Positions 23,701-35,700 of a stretch of DNA of 64,000 nucleotides are shown here, one piece after another. The stretch is from NCBI RefSeq assembly GCF_000003815.2, contig NC_049982.1, positions 15,580,956 through 15,644,955 of the forward strand, written 5' to 3'. The DNA is from Branchiostoma floridae. Its lineage: Eukaryota; Chordata; Leptocardii; Amphioxiformes; Branchiostomatidae. The notes below the pieces were generated by a model. It did no database searches and was not told the origin of the DNA. It worked only from the letters and a program-made list of their open reading frames with translations. The number at the start of each line of letters is the position of its first letter. The stretch's first letter is position 1. The position numbers and the translations under genes are program-made.

Positions 23701-26700
23701 CTTACAAAGTGAAGAGATTATCTACCAGACATTTTCCCTGGAGGAGCTGGAGGATGTGAGTCTGGAGGGGGATATTGAGATCCCCTGTCTGTCCTCCATC
23801 CACCACAACTGGGAGGGGCACCTGGCCTTCATCATCATCTGGGGCAAACACAACCAGCTCTACCTCTCTGGTAGGCCTCCTCGCCTCTGCTCAGGGTTAT
23901 GCTTGATACAGCATGTGTTGGACTGTTTGTGAATTGTGTTTTTTAATCGGAGAACTCAATAAGTCGTGATTGGATGGTCACGATTTTTTCTCGTTCTCTT
24001 TTTGTGAATGATGAGAAAAGTTTTGAGATTAAAGATGATCATTTGATTGAGAGTTACATATTTGTAATTTGTGCAACATACTACAAATTCAGACATTAAC
24101 TTCTGTGATTTGGATATGAAGCAATGATAATATTGCAAGACTGTCATACTTAGCGTCAGTTTTTCTGTACCCAAAGTGTCCTCTTAAAACTTACACAAAA
24201 TATATTTTTTCATGTCAAAGACATTCTCTATTCTCCGTATGTACATGTAGGTCTGACCAGGATCATTGCTGGAAAAGGTAGCAAGATGATTGATATTATT
24301 ATGGATTTGTGGTTTTGCTATGATGCACCAGATTCTTCTCAAGTACTGTCTACATGACACAACATAATATAGACTCCACAGTGTCTCATTTGCACAACTG
24401 TTAGCTGCACATTGATAGTTGCATTAGCAGAATGCTGGTTCCAAAATGAATAATGTGAAAGAAGCTCCATCTTAAGATTGGAATTCCGTTTTTCCCATTT
24501 TGAAATGTGCTAATATTTTCAATATAAAAGCACTTGGTGCAAAGTCTTTACATATGATTGACAAGTATGATGTACAGTTGTGAAATATGATAATAACTTT
24601 CATGAATATTCATTTTGAAAATTTTCTTCCTGCAGGAATTCCTGCAGGAATTCCTGCAGGAAGCGTTTTTCCTGCAGGAATTCCTGCAGGAAGCGTTTTT
24701 CCTGCAGGAATGCTGCAGGCATTCCTGCAGAAATTCCTGCAGGAGAAAGGTAAATTCCTGCAGGAAGAATGTTTCCTGCAGGAATTTCTGCAGGAATGGC
24801 CTTGACAATGACAGGAAGCATTCTTTATGCATTTAATTTTGTTTTGAAACTGTTAAACAATGCATTAGATTTCATTAGATGTTTCAGACTTGACTTTAAC
24901 TATGTATATAAAACAGATATATAATGGAGGCATTTTTTATTGTTTTGTTTTCCTAGTTTTATTGACTGTTGCTGGAGATGCCTGGCATTAGAAATAACTG
25001 ACCTATGAATGAACTTCACTTCAAGAAAATGCATTTCCTTCAGTGGCTACTCATATTTTTCAGAAGTACAGAAGCTTGGGCATGGTTACTTCTTTCATTT
25101 TTTTCTTTAATTCTTTAACATCACCACTTAGGGTTTATTAGTATCTAAGCCAATTTGATTGTACATATAGGTGCAAGTCAGGAACATAAACACAAAATTC
25201 ATAAATTTCATGACAGGCCTAAGCTTCCCTTAAAAGTATAAATTCAATTATTGTAAATTGCACATGTACTGTAAGGGTAGGGTGCCCTAATAGGATAATC
25301 ATTGGAGTCCATAAGAAAAGTACTGTACAATGAAAGTACAGTACTTTTAGTTACATGTTGTGTAAAAACCTTTATCCTATTATCAGTGCCAACCTGATGA
25401 AATTATTTTCGGAACTTCCAGTAGCTATTTACTGAATTCTAAACTGTAGTAAATCAAATAATACATTCAGTTGGTGGAAAAGTAGATGACATGAACCGCC
25501 TTGTTTGCCATGCTGATAGCTGGTGTTTGGGTTATAGAAACCAACCACTGGCGGCTTTATCTCATGATGCACCCCTCAGGGTAAAACATTGATCCTTTAT
25601 TAGCATATAGCCAGGTGGCATTCACCAGTCATATTTTATGTTGGTTATGACACTGTAACACAATATTAGAAGTGTCCCGAGCCGGGTGCGTGGACACCTA
25701 GAAATTCATTAAACACTGGTGCTAAATGAATCTTATTTATTAGGTTTTTGATACCTACTGGACAGCTGTGTTTAATGAAGTTCTAAGTGCCCAATAAAAA
25801 AATATAATCAACCGTCACCAGATCAGATCAGATCACAGAACATTGATCAATCAGAACAACACCCTGTCCTCATCTGGGACTCTTTACATGCTCTAAAATC
25901 CTTGNNNNNNNNNNNNNNNNNNNNNNNNNNNNNNNNNNNNNNNNNNNNNNNNNNNNNNNNNNNNNNNNNNNNNNNNNNNNNNNNNNNNNNNNNNNNNNNN
26001 NNNNNNNNNNNNNNNNNNNNNNNNNNNNNNNNNNNNNNNNNNNNNNNNNNNNNNNNNNNNNNNNNNNNNNNNNNNNNNNNNNNNNNNNNNNNNNNNNNNN
26101 NNNNNNNNNNNNNNNNNNNNNNNNNNNNNNNNNNNNNNNNNNNNNNNNNNNNNNNNNNNNNNNNNNNNNNNNNNNNNNNNNNNNNNNNNNNNNNNNNNNN
26201 NNNNNNNNNNNNNNNNNNNNNNNNNNNNNNNNNNNNNNNNNNNNNNNNNNNNNNNNNNNNNNNNNNNNNNNNNNNNNNNNNNNNNNNNNNNNNNNNNNNN
26301 NNNNNNNNNNNNNNNNNNNNNNNNNNNNNNGTTTAAGCAAGGGGGCTTTTTTCTGGGTTTCAGACAAAAACCTTCCTGATGATGGGTTTGAAGGCTGATA
26401 CTGATAGCCAGAATAAAGCTACCATTCCAGAATGGCTATCAGTATCACATCAAAATATATCCCACAGGCCTTCTAGTAAGTTCTACTCTTCAAAATCAAC
26501 CAGGAAAGTTTGCCAACACAGAGGGTATTGATATGTAAAATTTGGGGTCCTGGAGTATCTTGCAAATACAAGCAATTTTTGTACTATAGAGCCAGGCGTT
26601 GAAAAGCAGAAAGGCCCACAAAATAACAACAAACTTTTTGATAACCAAACTTATTGATAACCTGGGCTTTATCTGGTCCAAAGAACCATTATCTTTTTGA

Positions 26701-29700
26701 CTATTAATAAACTTGAAGCCCGCTATGAAGCTGTTTACCAGTATGATTCATTATAAGCCAGAAGGCCGACATAACCGCATTCCTCTGGAACAAAGAATTT
26801 GCCAATACTGTAACTTGAATAAGATAGAGGATGAGTGTCACTTTATTGTTTACTGTACTTTATACAACAACAAATTTGCAAAAGAAACGTCCTCTTTGAA
26901 AATATACAAGATATGTTCCCTATTTCCAATACTTGAATACCACGGAAAAAAATTTATATTTCTCATGCAATTAGATCAACCATACATTATTGATTCCATC
27001 TGTACTTATATTTATAACTGTTTTAAGAGGTGAGAAGAAGTTGAACTTGTAAATACTGGAATGTATTAGTATTTGTAGAGGTGATATTTTAGATACCTTT
27101 TTTTTAATCAAAATTGTACATTATCACTAGCGCTACAATCTGTACTTAGCTTGTTTGAGCACAAATGTACAATCAAGGTCATTGATTCATTATATAGAAA
27201 CAACAGGCAAAAGTTTGTTCCAGAGATTATTAAATTTGTAGTTTCCAAATCCTATTACATGGGCCTGTATATAAGGCACTCACTTTCCTCTTTTTGGTAA
27301 TTATGCACATTGTTATGCAGGTTCAAAGGAGGTCAGTTATTGTTAAGGCATGCTTCCCAATTAGCAAGTTGAATTAGCAAGTCCCACAGGGACTGTCCCA
27401 AAGCACTGGATGGAAAGATTCAGAACACCTCCCTGAGATCAAGGAGGTTGCTTCTTGCTGAGATATTTCTATACTGAACTGCTTTTGAGCCAGATTAGAA
27501 CTAGAAGAACTTCAAAATTGCAGAAACCTGAAAATTCACTTCTGGGATAGATTACCGGATTCGAATGGTTAAACCAGATCGGCCAATTAAGGAGTACTAA
27601 AAGCTCCTTGATCTCACCAAACTTGATCTGGCCTCTTTCAAGCTCCTTGATCTGGGTCAACACTTTNNNNNNNNNNNNNNNNNNNNNNNNNNNNNNNNNN
27701 NNNNNNNNNNNNNNNNNNNNNNNNNNNNNNNNNNNNNNNNNNNNNNNNNNNNNNNNNNNNNNNNNNCTTAGAATTCAGAAAAATGGTAAATTAGGTAGTG
27801 CTCTGCATTGCACTTTAGCCAACCTCTCACTTTACATAATATAATATAATATTATATACCATTGAAGCTTGGATCCAGGTTACATCCAGGTATGTGACGT
27901 CATACTTTGTGGCGTCACCCAGGAAAATGAAAGTTTTTAGATAATAATCTTATATTTAGGCCATGTTTCTGAATCAAAAATTTTTTTGAAACAGGATGTG
28001 TTTGAAGGCACTTGAAAGGCCATGAAAGAATGTAGCTTCTTACGGTTGCATAAGATAGTATTGTCAGCCTGCAAGATCCGCTTGGAGATTCTGATCATGA
28101 TAGACAAAGAAGCACAGTGCAAATGACACAGTAGGGTTCGGAGGACACCAACTGACTAGTCTAATTAGTCTGTTCTGTCAACTTTTAGCTTGAGTGGTAA
28201 ATGTGTTGGGTTCATGAGCTGGCGGGCCCAGGTTAAAATCCTGGGAGCCAGGCACAAATTTTTCTCTTGTGTTTCAGAAGTGTAAGGTTGTGAAGGACGT
28301 TGCACTTCTGTGAGGGCCTGCATGCCTTTTTCCGTTAAGTGTTATGAGCCATTTTAATTTACCGTTAATCGTTACCGACCCACTCTAATTCACCGTTAAG
28401 CGTTATCGGTATATTCTTCGTGAAGCGTATTGGTCGTTTTAATTCCACGTTAATCGTTACTTGTTATCCCGAATTCACCGTTAAGCATTACCAAGAAATT
28501 CTTTGTAACAAGTTATACCCACGAAGTCAAATGCCAGATAGAGCCCCTGAAAATGCAGGAAATGGTGTTTCAAAGGGTCCAGATTTCAAAATTTCTCCGA
28601 GCCTCCCGGCCGCTTCGGGTAAAAATATGTTGCGGAAGCGTCGCCCCTCCCCCTCCCAAAAAACCTTTTCACTCAAACAGATTTCAGTGTCCAACTTAGC
28701 ATAGTTTCCGGCAAAATTTTCTCATCGAATGCAGAAAATGAGGTTTCTCCAGACCTCCCTTGCAACGGCTTGCGGCTTTGGTGCTCACGACGACCTGGCG
28801 AAAACATGTTTCAGGGGCGTTGGCCCAAAAAATTTTCTCTTTAATAAAATGTCATTTGATTTACCTTCGTTGGCCAGCAAAATTTGTCCTTCAAAATGCA
28901 GTAAATGGCGTTTCAGACGGTCCAGACTTTTAAATTTCCCCGGACTTGTCTGGCAATTTCTCGTGCCGTCCGAGCTTGAAATGGTAAAAATATGTCGGAG
29001 GCCGGAGGTCAATTGCTACAACCATGTGTAATTTTGATGAAAATTTCATTATTCTGTCAGCAAAATTTGCCGGAAAATGCAGGAAATAGCATTTCAGAGG
29101 GCCATGATTTTAAAAAATTTCCCAGGGAGCATACCCCCCTACCCCCATACGATGCGTTGCGCCTTCGGCGCTCCATGTGCTGAAAATTTTGTCAGCAATA
29201 GTCCCCCCCAGCCTACAAGAAACTTGCTGTTGCCGCCTCTGGTGGGAGCACTGACCCAGGGAAGCAAACGTCATAGACACAGCAGACATTGTCCCTGTCA
29301 TTCCTTCGGGCTCTGGGCACCTTTTCCTTCTCACAATGCCATTAGTCTGATATTTTCAACCATCGAGGTAACCTAGTTTAGCGCCGTACAAAGAGGAACG
29401 AACGTCAATGTTTACTGTCATGCTTTGTAACCCCTCCTGGAATTTACCGTTAAGCGTTACCGGACCTTCTGAATTTACCGTTAAGCATTACCGGGCCTCC
29501 TGAATTCACCGTTAAGCATTACCAAGAACCCCCCATGCAGACCCTCTTCTGTGTCAGTGGGAAAGGTCACATTACCATGCATCCCTTTTTCTGAACTGAA
29601 CTGGTTTTAGCCTTGGTACCAATTTGCATCATAAGGCAAAATACAAACTGTTTAAAACTGTCTTGTTTTTTTTTTGCATCACAGGGCTTGAAAGTCATTT

Positions 29701-32700
29701 TTGCATGCACCTTAGGCTGAGTAGCCTGTGTTTACACAATCTATCGCTGGCTGGGGTTAATGACCCCTCCTAGGGCAGCAGCAATACTATAGGGCCGGCC
29801 GCTAGGAGCGCGATTTTAGTCAGGCTAGTAGCCTCCTTCACCGGCCTCTCTGGGAAGCTTGGCGTTTTTTTTTTCGGTGGGGGGGGGGTCGATTCGCGAT
29901 TTTTAATCGGGAATATTGCGGGAAAGGAATATATGCCGGGAAAGGAATATACACCGGAAAGCTGACGGCAGCANNNNNNNNNNNNNNNNNNNNNNNNNNN
30001 NNNNNNNNNNNNNNNNNNNNNNNNNNNNNNNNNNNNNNNNNNNNNNNNNNNNNNNNNNNNNNNNNNNNNNNNNTACCAAGGAGCTTTATCTGTCACTCAA
30101 GAAAGGGTTCGATATCTGGTGTGGCAACCAGTGAAACAACCAGAGGGGCGAGTAGAACAGAAAAAAACAACATCCCAACTCCCAGGATTCAAACCAGCAG
30201 CCGGATCACAAATCCAGTACGCTACCGCTGTCGCCACAAAAGCTCAGAGCTCCTTAGCAAGGACGGTAGGAACTACTTGAACCCACTGTTACACTAGTTG
30301 GGCAAAAGCAAACTTTTTTTGGGTCTTCATCCTGCACCAGGTTTTTTGGGAAGCAGTCATAGTCACTGTGCAACAGTGGTATCAAACGACCAAATGACCA
30401 ACTTTGAAAGTAGCCCCCCCAACTAGAAGCAGTCCAGCTTTTATTTTCGAGCGCTCGGGTCTGATTTTACCATGGTCATTACTGACAGAAGGGGGTCTGA
30501 TAGCGAGCAGTTGTTTAATGTAACGCAGCTTGAAGGGCAAATTGAGCAAGGCACAGCTGGATTGGAAATTAGGCACAGAGGTGCTGACTTCATTCCATGA
30601 TGCCTATATTAAACCTCCTTGGTTTGAGCAGTCTATTTATTACCTTATTATAAGTGGAGTCCACAATTACCATCAAATTTTCACAAAACTTCAAGAAAAA
30701 TTATTCATAGTTTACCTTTAAATTGACAAAGACAACCTTGATTTACCCTTTAGGTTTAACCATTTCATATTTAAATAGATTAGTGTAAAAGTGAACTTAG
30801 GTTTCTGAAATTCTGTAATTCTTCAGTCTGTAATTTCTTGTAATAGTGTACCCCCAAGTTCCAGGATTCTTTCTGAAGGCCTTAGGTCCTCAGCACTACA
30901 GGTAGCCAGGATGTTTGGACCTGGGGAATAATTAGTCCTTTGATAATTGATAATTGGACACCAGCATCCTTTGCATATCTATAGAACAATAGCTGACCTT
31001 ACTTTGAACCCGCATTACAATAGCGCATACTTACTTGAATTTTCAACAAGAGGAAGCAAGCCCCTGGCTTTCTTAGGCCCAATTTTAAACTTTATGAAAT
31101 ATTCTCTGGAACAAAAATTCAAGTGTTAATCTTATGATGGTCAAAATATGACCAACCAGATCAAACAAATCTCAAGTTGCTGACCAAGGAGCTTTCATTC
31201 TTTGCCACGTTCAACTTGGTACTGCATTTACAAGATATCATTGCATGCATGGAAGGAGCATTCGAATAGAGCAGTTTTCATTTGATGAAAACACCCATGT
31301 GTGAACAGCCGTAATGGCTCTGTCGGCACAACTGTTGAACATGTCATGGGCAACTTGGACCCCATTCAAATGAAAAAATACAAGTGAGTTAAATGAGGAA
31401 TCCCATTAAAGCTTTCTGTTGGATTAAAAAAATGCGTTCACATTTAATCGGATTAAACTCAAACTTGCGACCACGACCACCCCGAGTCGGGCACACGTCG
31501 TGCTTCCAAAATGTTGCCAGACTACCTCATAATTTTGAAGGATTTAGTGACATTGATATTATATATGATAACTGTTGAGAAATTGGCTGGCTTTTGATGC
31601 GTCGACAGTCAACAAGAACATGGCGCTTGTGAGGTCATACAGGTTGAACTGGGGGTAGAAATGTTGCGCGGGGTGTGATTATACTCTACATTTAACTGTA
31701 GTACAAAATGTAAATGTATATGTTGAAAAAGTTGCATGAATAGGAGAAACTACTACTAAAACGTTTGTTGCATACTTTTTTGCCGGTGTGTAGCACTCCT
31801 ATCTTAGTGTCATTGATTTAGATATGAATTATAAGGCCATTCCTGCAGAAATTCCTGCAGGAAACATTCTTCCTGCAGGAATTTACCTTTCTCCTGCAGG
31901 AATTTCTGCAGGAATGCCTGCAGCATTCCTGCAGGAAAAACGCTTCCTGCAGGAATTCCTGCAGGAAAAACGCTTCCTGCAGGAATTCCTGCAGGAATTC
32001 CTGCAGGAAGAAAATTTTCAAAATGAATATTCATGAAAGTTATTATCATATTTCACAACTGTGCATCATACTTGTCAATCATATGTAAAGACTTTGCACC
32101 AAGTGCTTTTATATTGAAAATATTAGCACATTTCAAAATGGGAAAAACGGAATTCCAATCTTAAGATGGAGCTTCTTGTGACTTCTTGTGTGGTGGGATT
32201 GATTAATTCTCCACGTTTGCTCACTGTAGGTACATTGTATAAAAATTATGGTTTGAATTTTTTTCTACCTTATTTTGTATATCCACACATGAAGAGTGTG
32301 GTGAAGAATGTTTTTGATGAGTAGAATAACCAAGGCCCAGGAACTGATGACTCAAAATTTTGTTGTGCTTTGTTGGTTTCTTTTCTTGTTCGCTTGTGAT
32401 CAAAATAACTGAATGAATTAAAGGGTCTAAATTTTCACATTATTCATGGTTGAATTTTGTCATCTAGATCTGGGTTGCCAGTTTGCCACTGTATTGCCAT
32501 GCTGTAATTTTGATAACTTACACAATTGCATAACTACACACATCATGATGATTTCTTCAGGCCTGAAGCCACACATCGAGAGCAGTAACTTTGATGAGCT
32601 GAGTACAGAGGACCTGTTGCCAGGGCAACACTGTGTGCTGGTGGCGGAGATCCAGCAGGAGGGAAGGCTGCACTTCATCGCTGTGGAGAAGAAAATGCCT

Positions 32701-35700
32701 CCGTTTTCATTCAACATCGAGATTTCCTATGGTCAGCAGGAATTTCTTCTGAATAAAAAGTCACACTTAAGTTTAGAAAGTTGTCAAAGCAGCTTCCACC
32801 ATGCAAATTGTATACTTATGATGCCAAATGATCAACATTATGATGCTTTTAATGTCGATATGTGCATGCCCGAGATATTGATTTAACTTTTTGTGTATGA
32901 GGGATAATATCCATTGGCATAATACCGGTCGGTTTACTGCAATTTCTCAAGCAATGCTAATTTGGCAAATGATCAACGCATCATTTTCTCCAGTTACATG
33001 TTGCTGTTACAGCTTACCTTTGCCACTTCTTCTGTGTAAATTATTTTGTCTCTCTGGTCCTGCTAAAAACATAATATCGTAATTGGAACACACCGCGGAA
33101 TTGCACGGAGAACGGGCGCGTGGTTGGAAGGGGGTGCACTATACCGGTCGAACGAAACACGGCACAATTAACTGCCGCTATGTACCTTTATACATCCTCT
33201 GTTGTTCCTTTCTTTCCTGTTAGTAGTTGCACAAAACAAAAATCTGCATGAGCATACAAAAAGTCATGAGAAAATGGGCGTATACTGACAAGAATTTTCA
33301 TTTAATTTTGATCCGTCACAACCGCTATGACGTAAAACTTTACTGCTTGCCGTAGCATTAAAAATGGCGGGAAAATGGCGTACGTTCAATTTGACCCATT
33401 CAGCCGTAGATCCGGGCGATAATGCAATGGTTCCTCACACTTTTACACGAGTTGTAGGTCACCAAAAGAAATTCAAGATTGCTGTTGAATCATGCTCGTC
33501 TTGTGCCGTGAGCACATGTGATTATTATCTACAAATCTGGCGATGAACGTGACAGTGTGTTTGTCCCACGACGAGCTCGCCTGCCCCGAAAATGACCTGA
33601 AAACTTTTGGCCTTGTTGTCTTCGAATGCATTGTTATCAATGCTTTGTAAATGATGTATTGGACACCTACATTTGTAGATGTCTGAAGTGTGCATACCTC
33701 AGAAATAACTATTGTTGCATGTGTAGATCTCTTTAAGTTCCACTATTTTTAATCGACCGGTATAAGGCTTATGACCGGTATTATGCCAATGCATGTTACA
33801 TGTGTCTTGTAGTGGATGTGGATGTTTCTTTTAAATCATGTCAATTCCTACATGAATAGAGAGGATTTAAGGTACTAACAGTAGATATTCTGATACCCTG
33901 ACAAACATGTGCAATCAAGTAGATACCAGGGTGTTGTTTGGGGCCTGCCTTGTCTTATTTTTCTGTGTGAGTAAAATCAAAGAACTTACTTGCAAGAATT
34001 TCAACACGTATGAACTAATGTGTGGAAAACAGCAGCAGATTACATAATGTCAAATTGGACATAACCTTTGTCTGCAGCACACCTTGTAAACAGAAGAGTG
34101 AAGAAGATGGCATTGGACCCAACATTAAAACTGCTCCTGTCAACTCCGCCCACCAGTAACATCAGCAAAGTCTCTGTAAGTCGATTCATCTTAGCTGTTT
34201 ACCAAGATGTCAAGACATAGGCAAGACAGCCTCACTGAAGTCAGACAAACAATGTGTACAGTGTAAAAATGCTGCTATATTGGCTTGTAGCCCTACAATC
34301 AAAGATTAGAAGAAAAGAAAAGTGGACAGTAATTTTGTATATGTGCTGTAGGGTGGTAATGATTTAGGTACAAATAGTACAAACTTGAACGTACAGTGAC
34401 AGTAGGAATATGTATATCAATACTTGCAATGATCCAAGAAAGACCCTAATTTACTGGACGTAGTAGTATTACCAAGGAGACTCCCTGGTGTTACAGAAGT
34501 GGTCTTATTGTACATGTACCAGTAGTACTATTACCCTTGGCACAAATTATAATGCAAAGTGATTATAATCCCAGCAAATGTCATTACAGTGCTGTGATAC
34601 TAGTTAACATACAGATTACAGTAGACAAAAACTGACTTGATATTTGATTGTTCATGAAACTGTGTTAGGGCACTTTGCCAATTCAACAATTTGGCATCAA
34701 AGGAAACAGTAGTGTATGTGAGTGCGTATTTGGCTTGAGGCCAGTGTTCATCTCTCATGTTTTACTCAAGTCACATATTTTGTATGCATTCCTTAGATTT
34801 TGTATCCTGTTCGTGGCAAGCATTCAAGTCTGTTGCTCTCACCTAAATGATATTTATTTTTTCAAACAAAAAAAGGGATGCTAAAAGTTCCATTTGAGAT
34901 GAAATGTATGTCAAAATTGTTTCTTTAATGTTGTAGGAACTTGAGCTGCTTGAAATCTTGGCCCGTCATGAGGAGTTCCAAGATGTTATCATCTGCAGGG
35001 AAGGCTTCCTGGACTATCTAGCTGTGACTGTGTGGTCAGTAACTGAGGATAGAGAACTTATTGCTTAAGAGCATGGCAAACTCAAAGAGTTTGAATGGCT
35101 TTAAATCATTTGTGGGCTCTTACTCGTGCAGTTCAGAGTAGTCTGACTAATTTTGTGCTTCTTATGGCTCACCAACCTACTAACTACCTCCCTAGTCATG
35201 ATACCAAAATTTAGGAAATAGTCCCCAAATGTGCCATGTAAAGTGCAGATTTCCTGCACTGAAAGATGTTTGTTTTCTCAGGGACTTTACTGAGAAGTCC
35301 CTGGAGGAGCTTCAGTCCAAGCCTTTGGCTGTGGCCCACTGCCTAGGTGCACTGAAAGTGTTAGCAGCCTTGTCTGTGCATGGTGAGTGTTGTCAAGGAT
35401 TCCACATATCATGCTTTCAATTATAGTTTTAATTAAATGGCTGGGTACTTGGGTTGATTAGATGTTCGCTTGCTACTTGCTTTTAGAGTAGTGTCATGAG
35501 TGAGGTAAACATGTGAATTCAGCAGTATTTTACTTTAAAAAAAGATGTATCACAACCAAACTACTTACAAGAATGAGTACAATATATTCTATTCTATTAG
35601 AAATATACATTATCATCCGTCTACATTGTATAGAATAACTCTTTTCCTTATTTTGCATCCAACTTAAGTGTATGTTGTTTTTACTACCAGAGTGCAGCAG

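Noticed and set aside
24548-24836. Frames of LQEFLQE-type and PAGIPAG-type repeats
   Set aside because: They are translations of the CCTGCAGGAATT tandem palindromes in the inverted arm, open on both strands.
33362-33546. 60-codon frame starting MAGKWRTFNLTHSAV
   Set aside because: It sits inside the ATACCGGTC inverted-repeat element, has no domain and no splice support.
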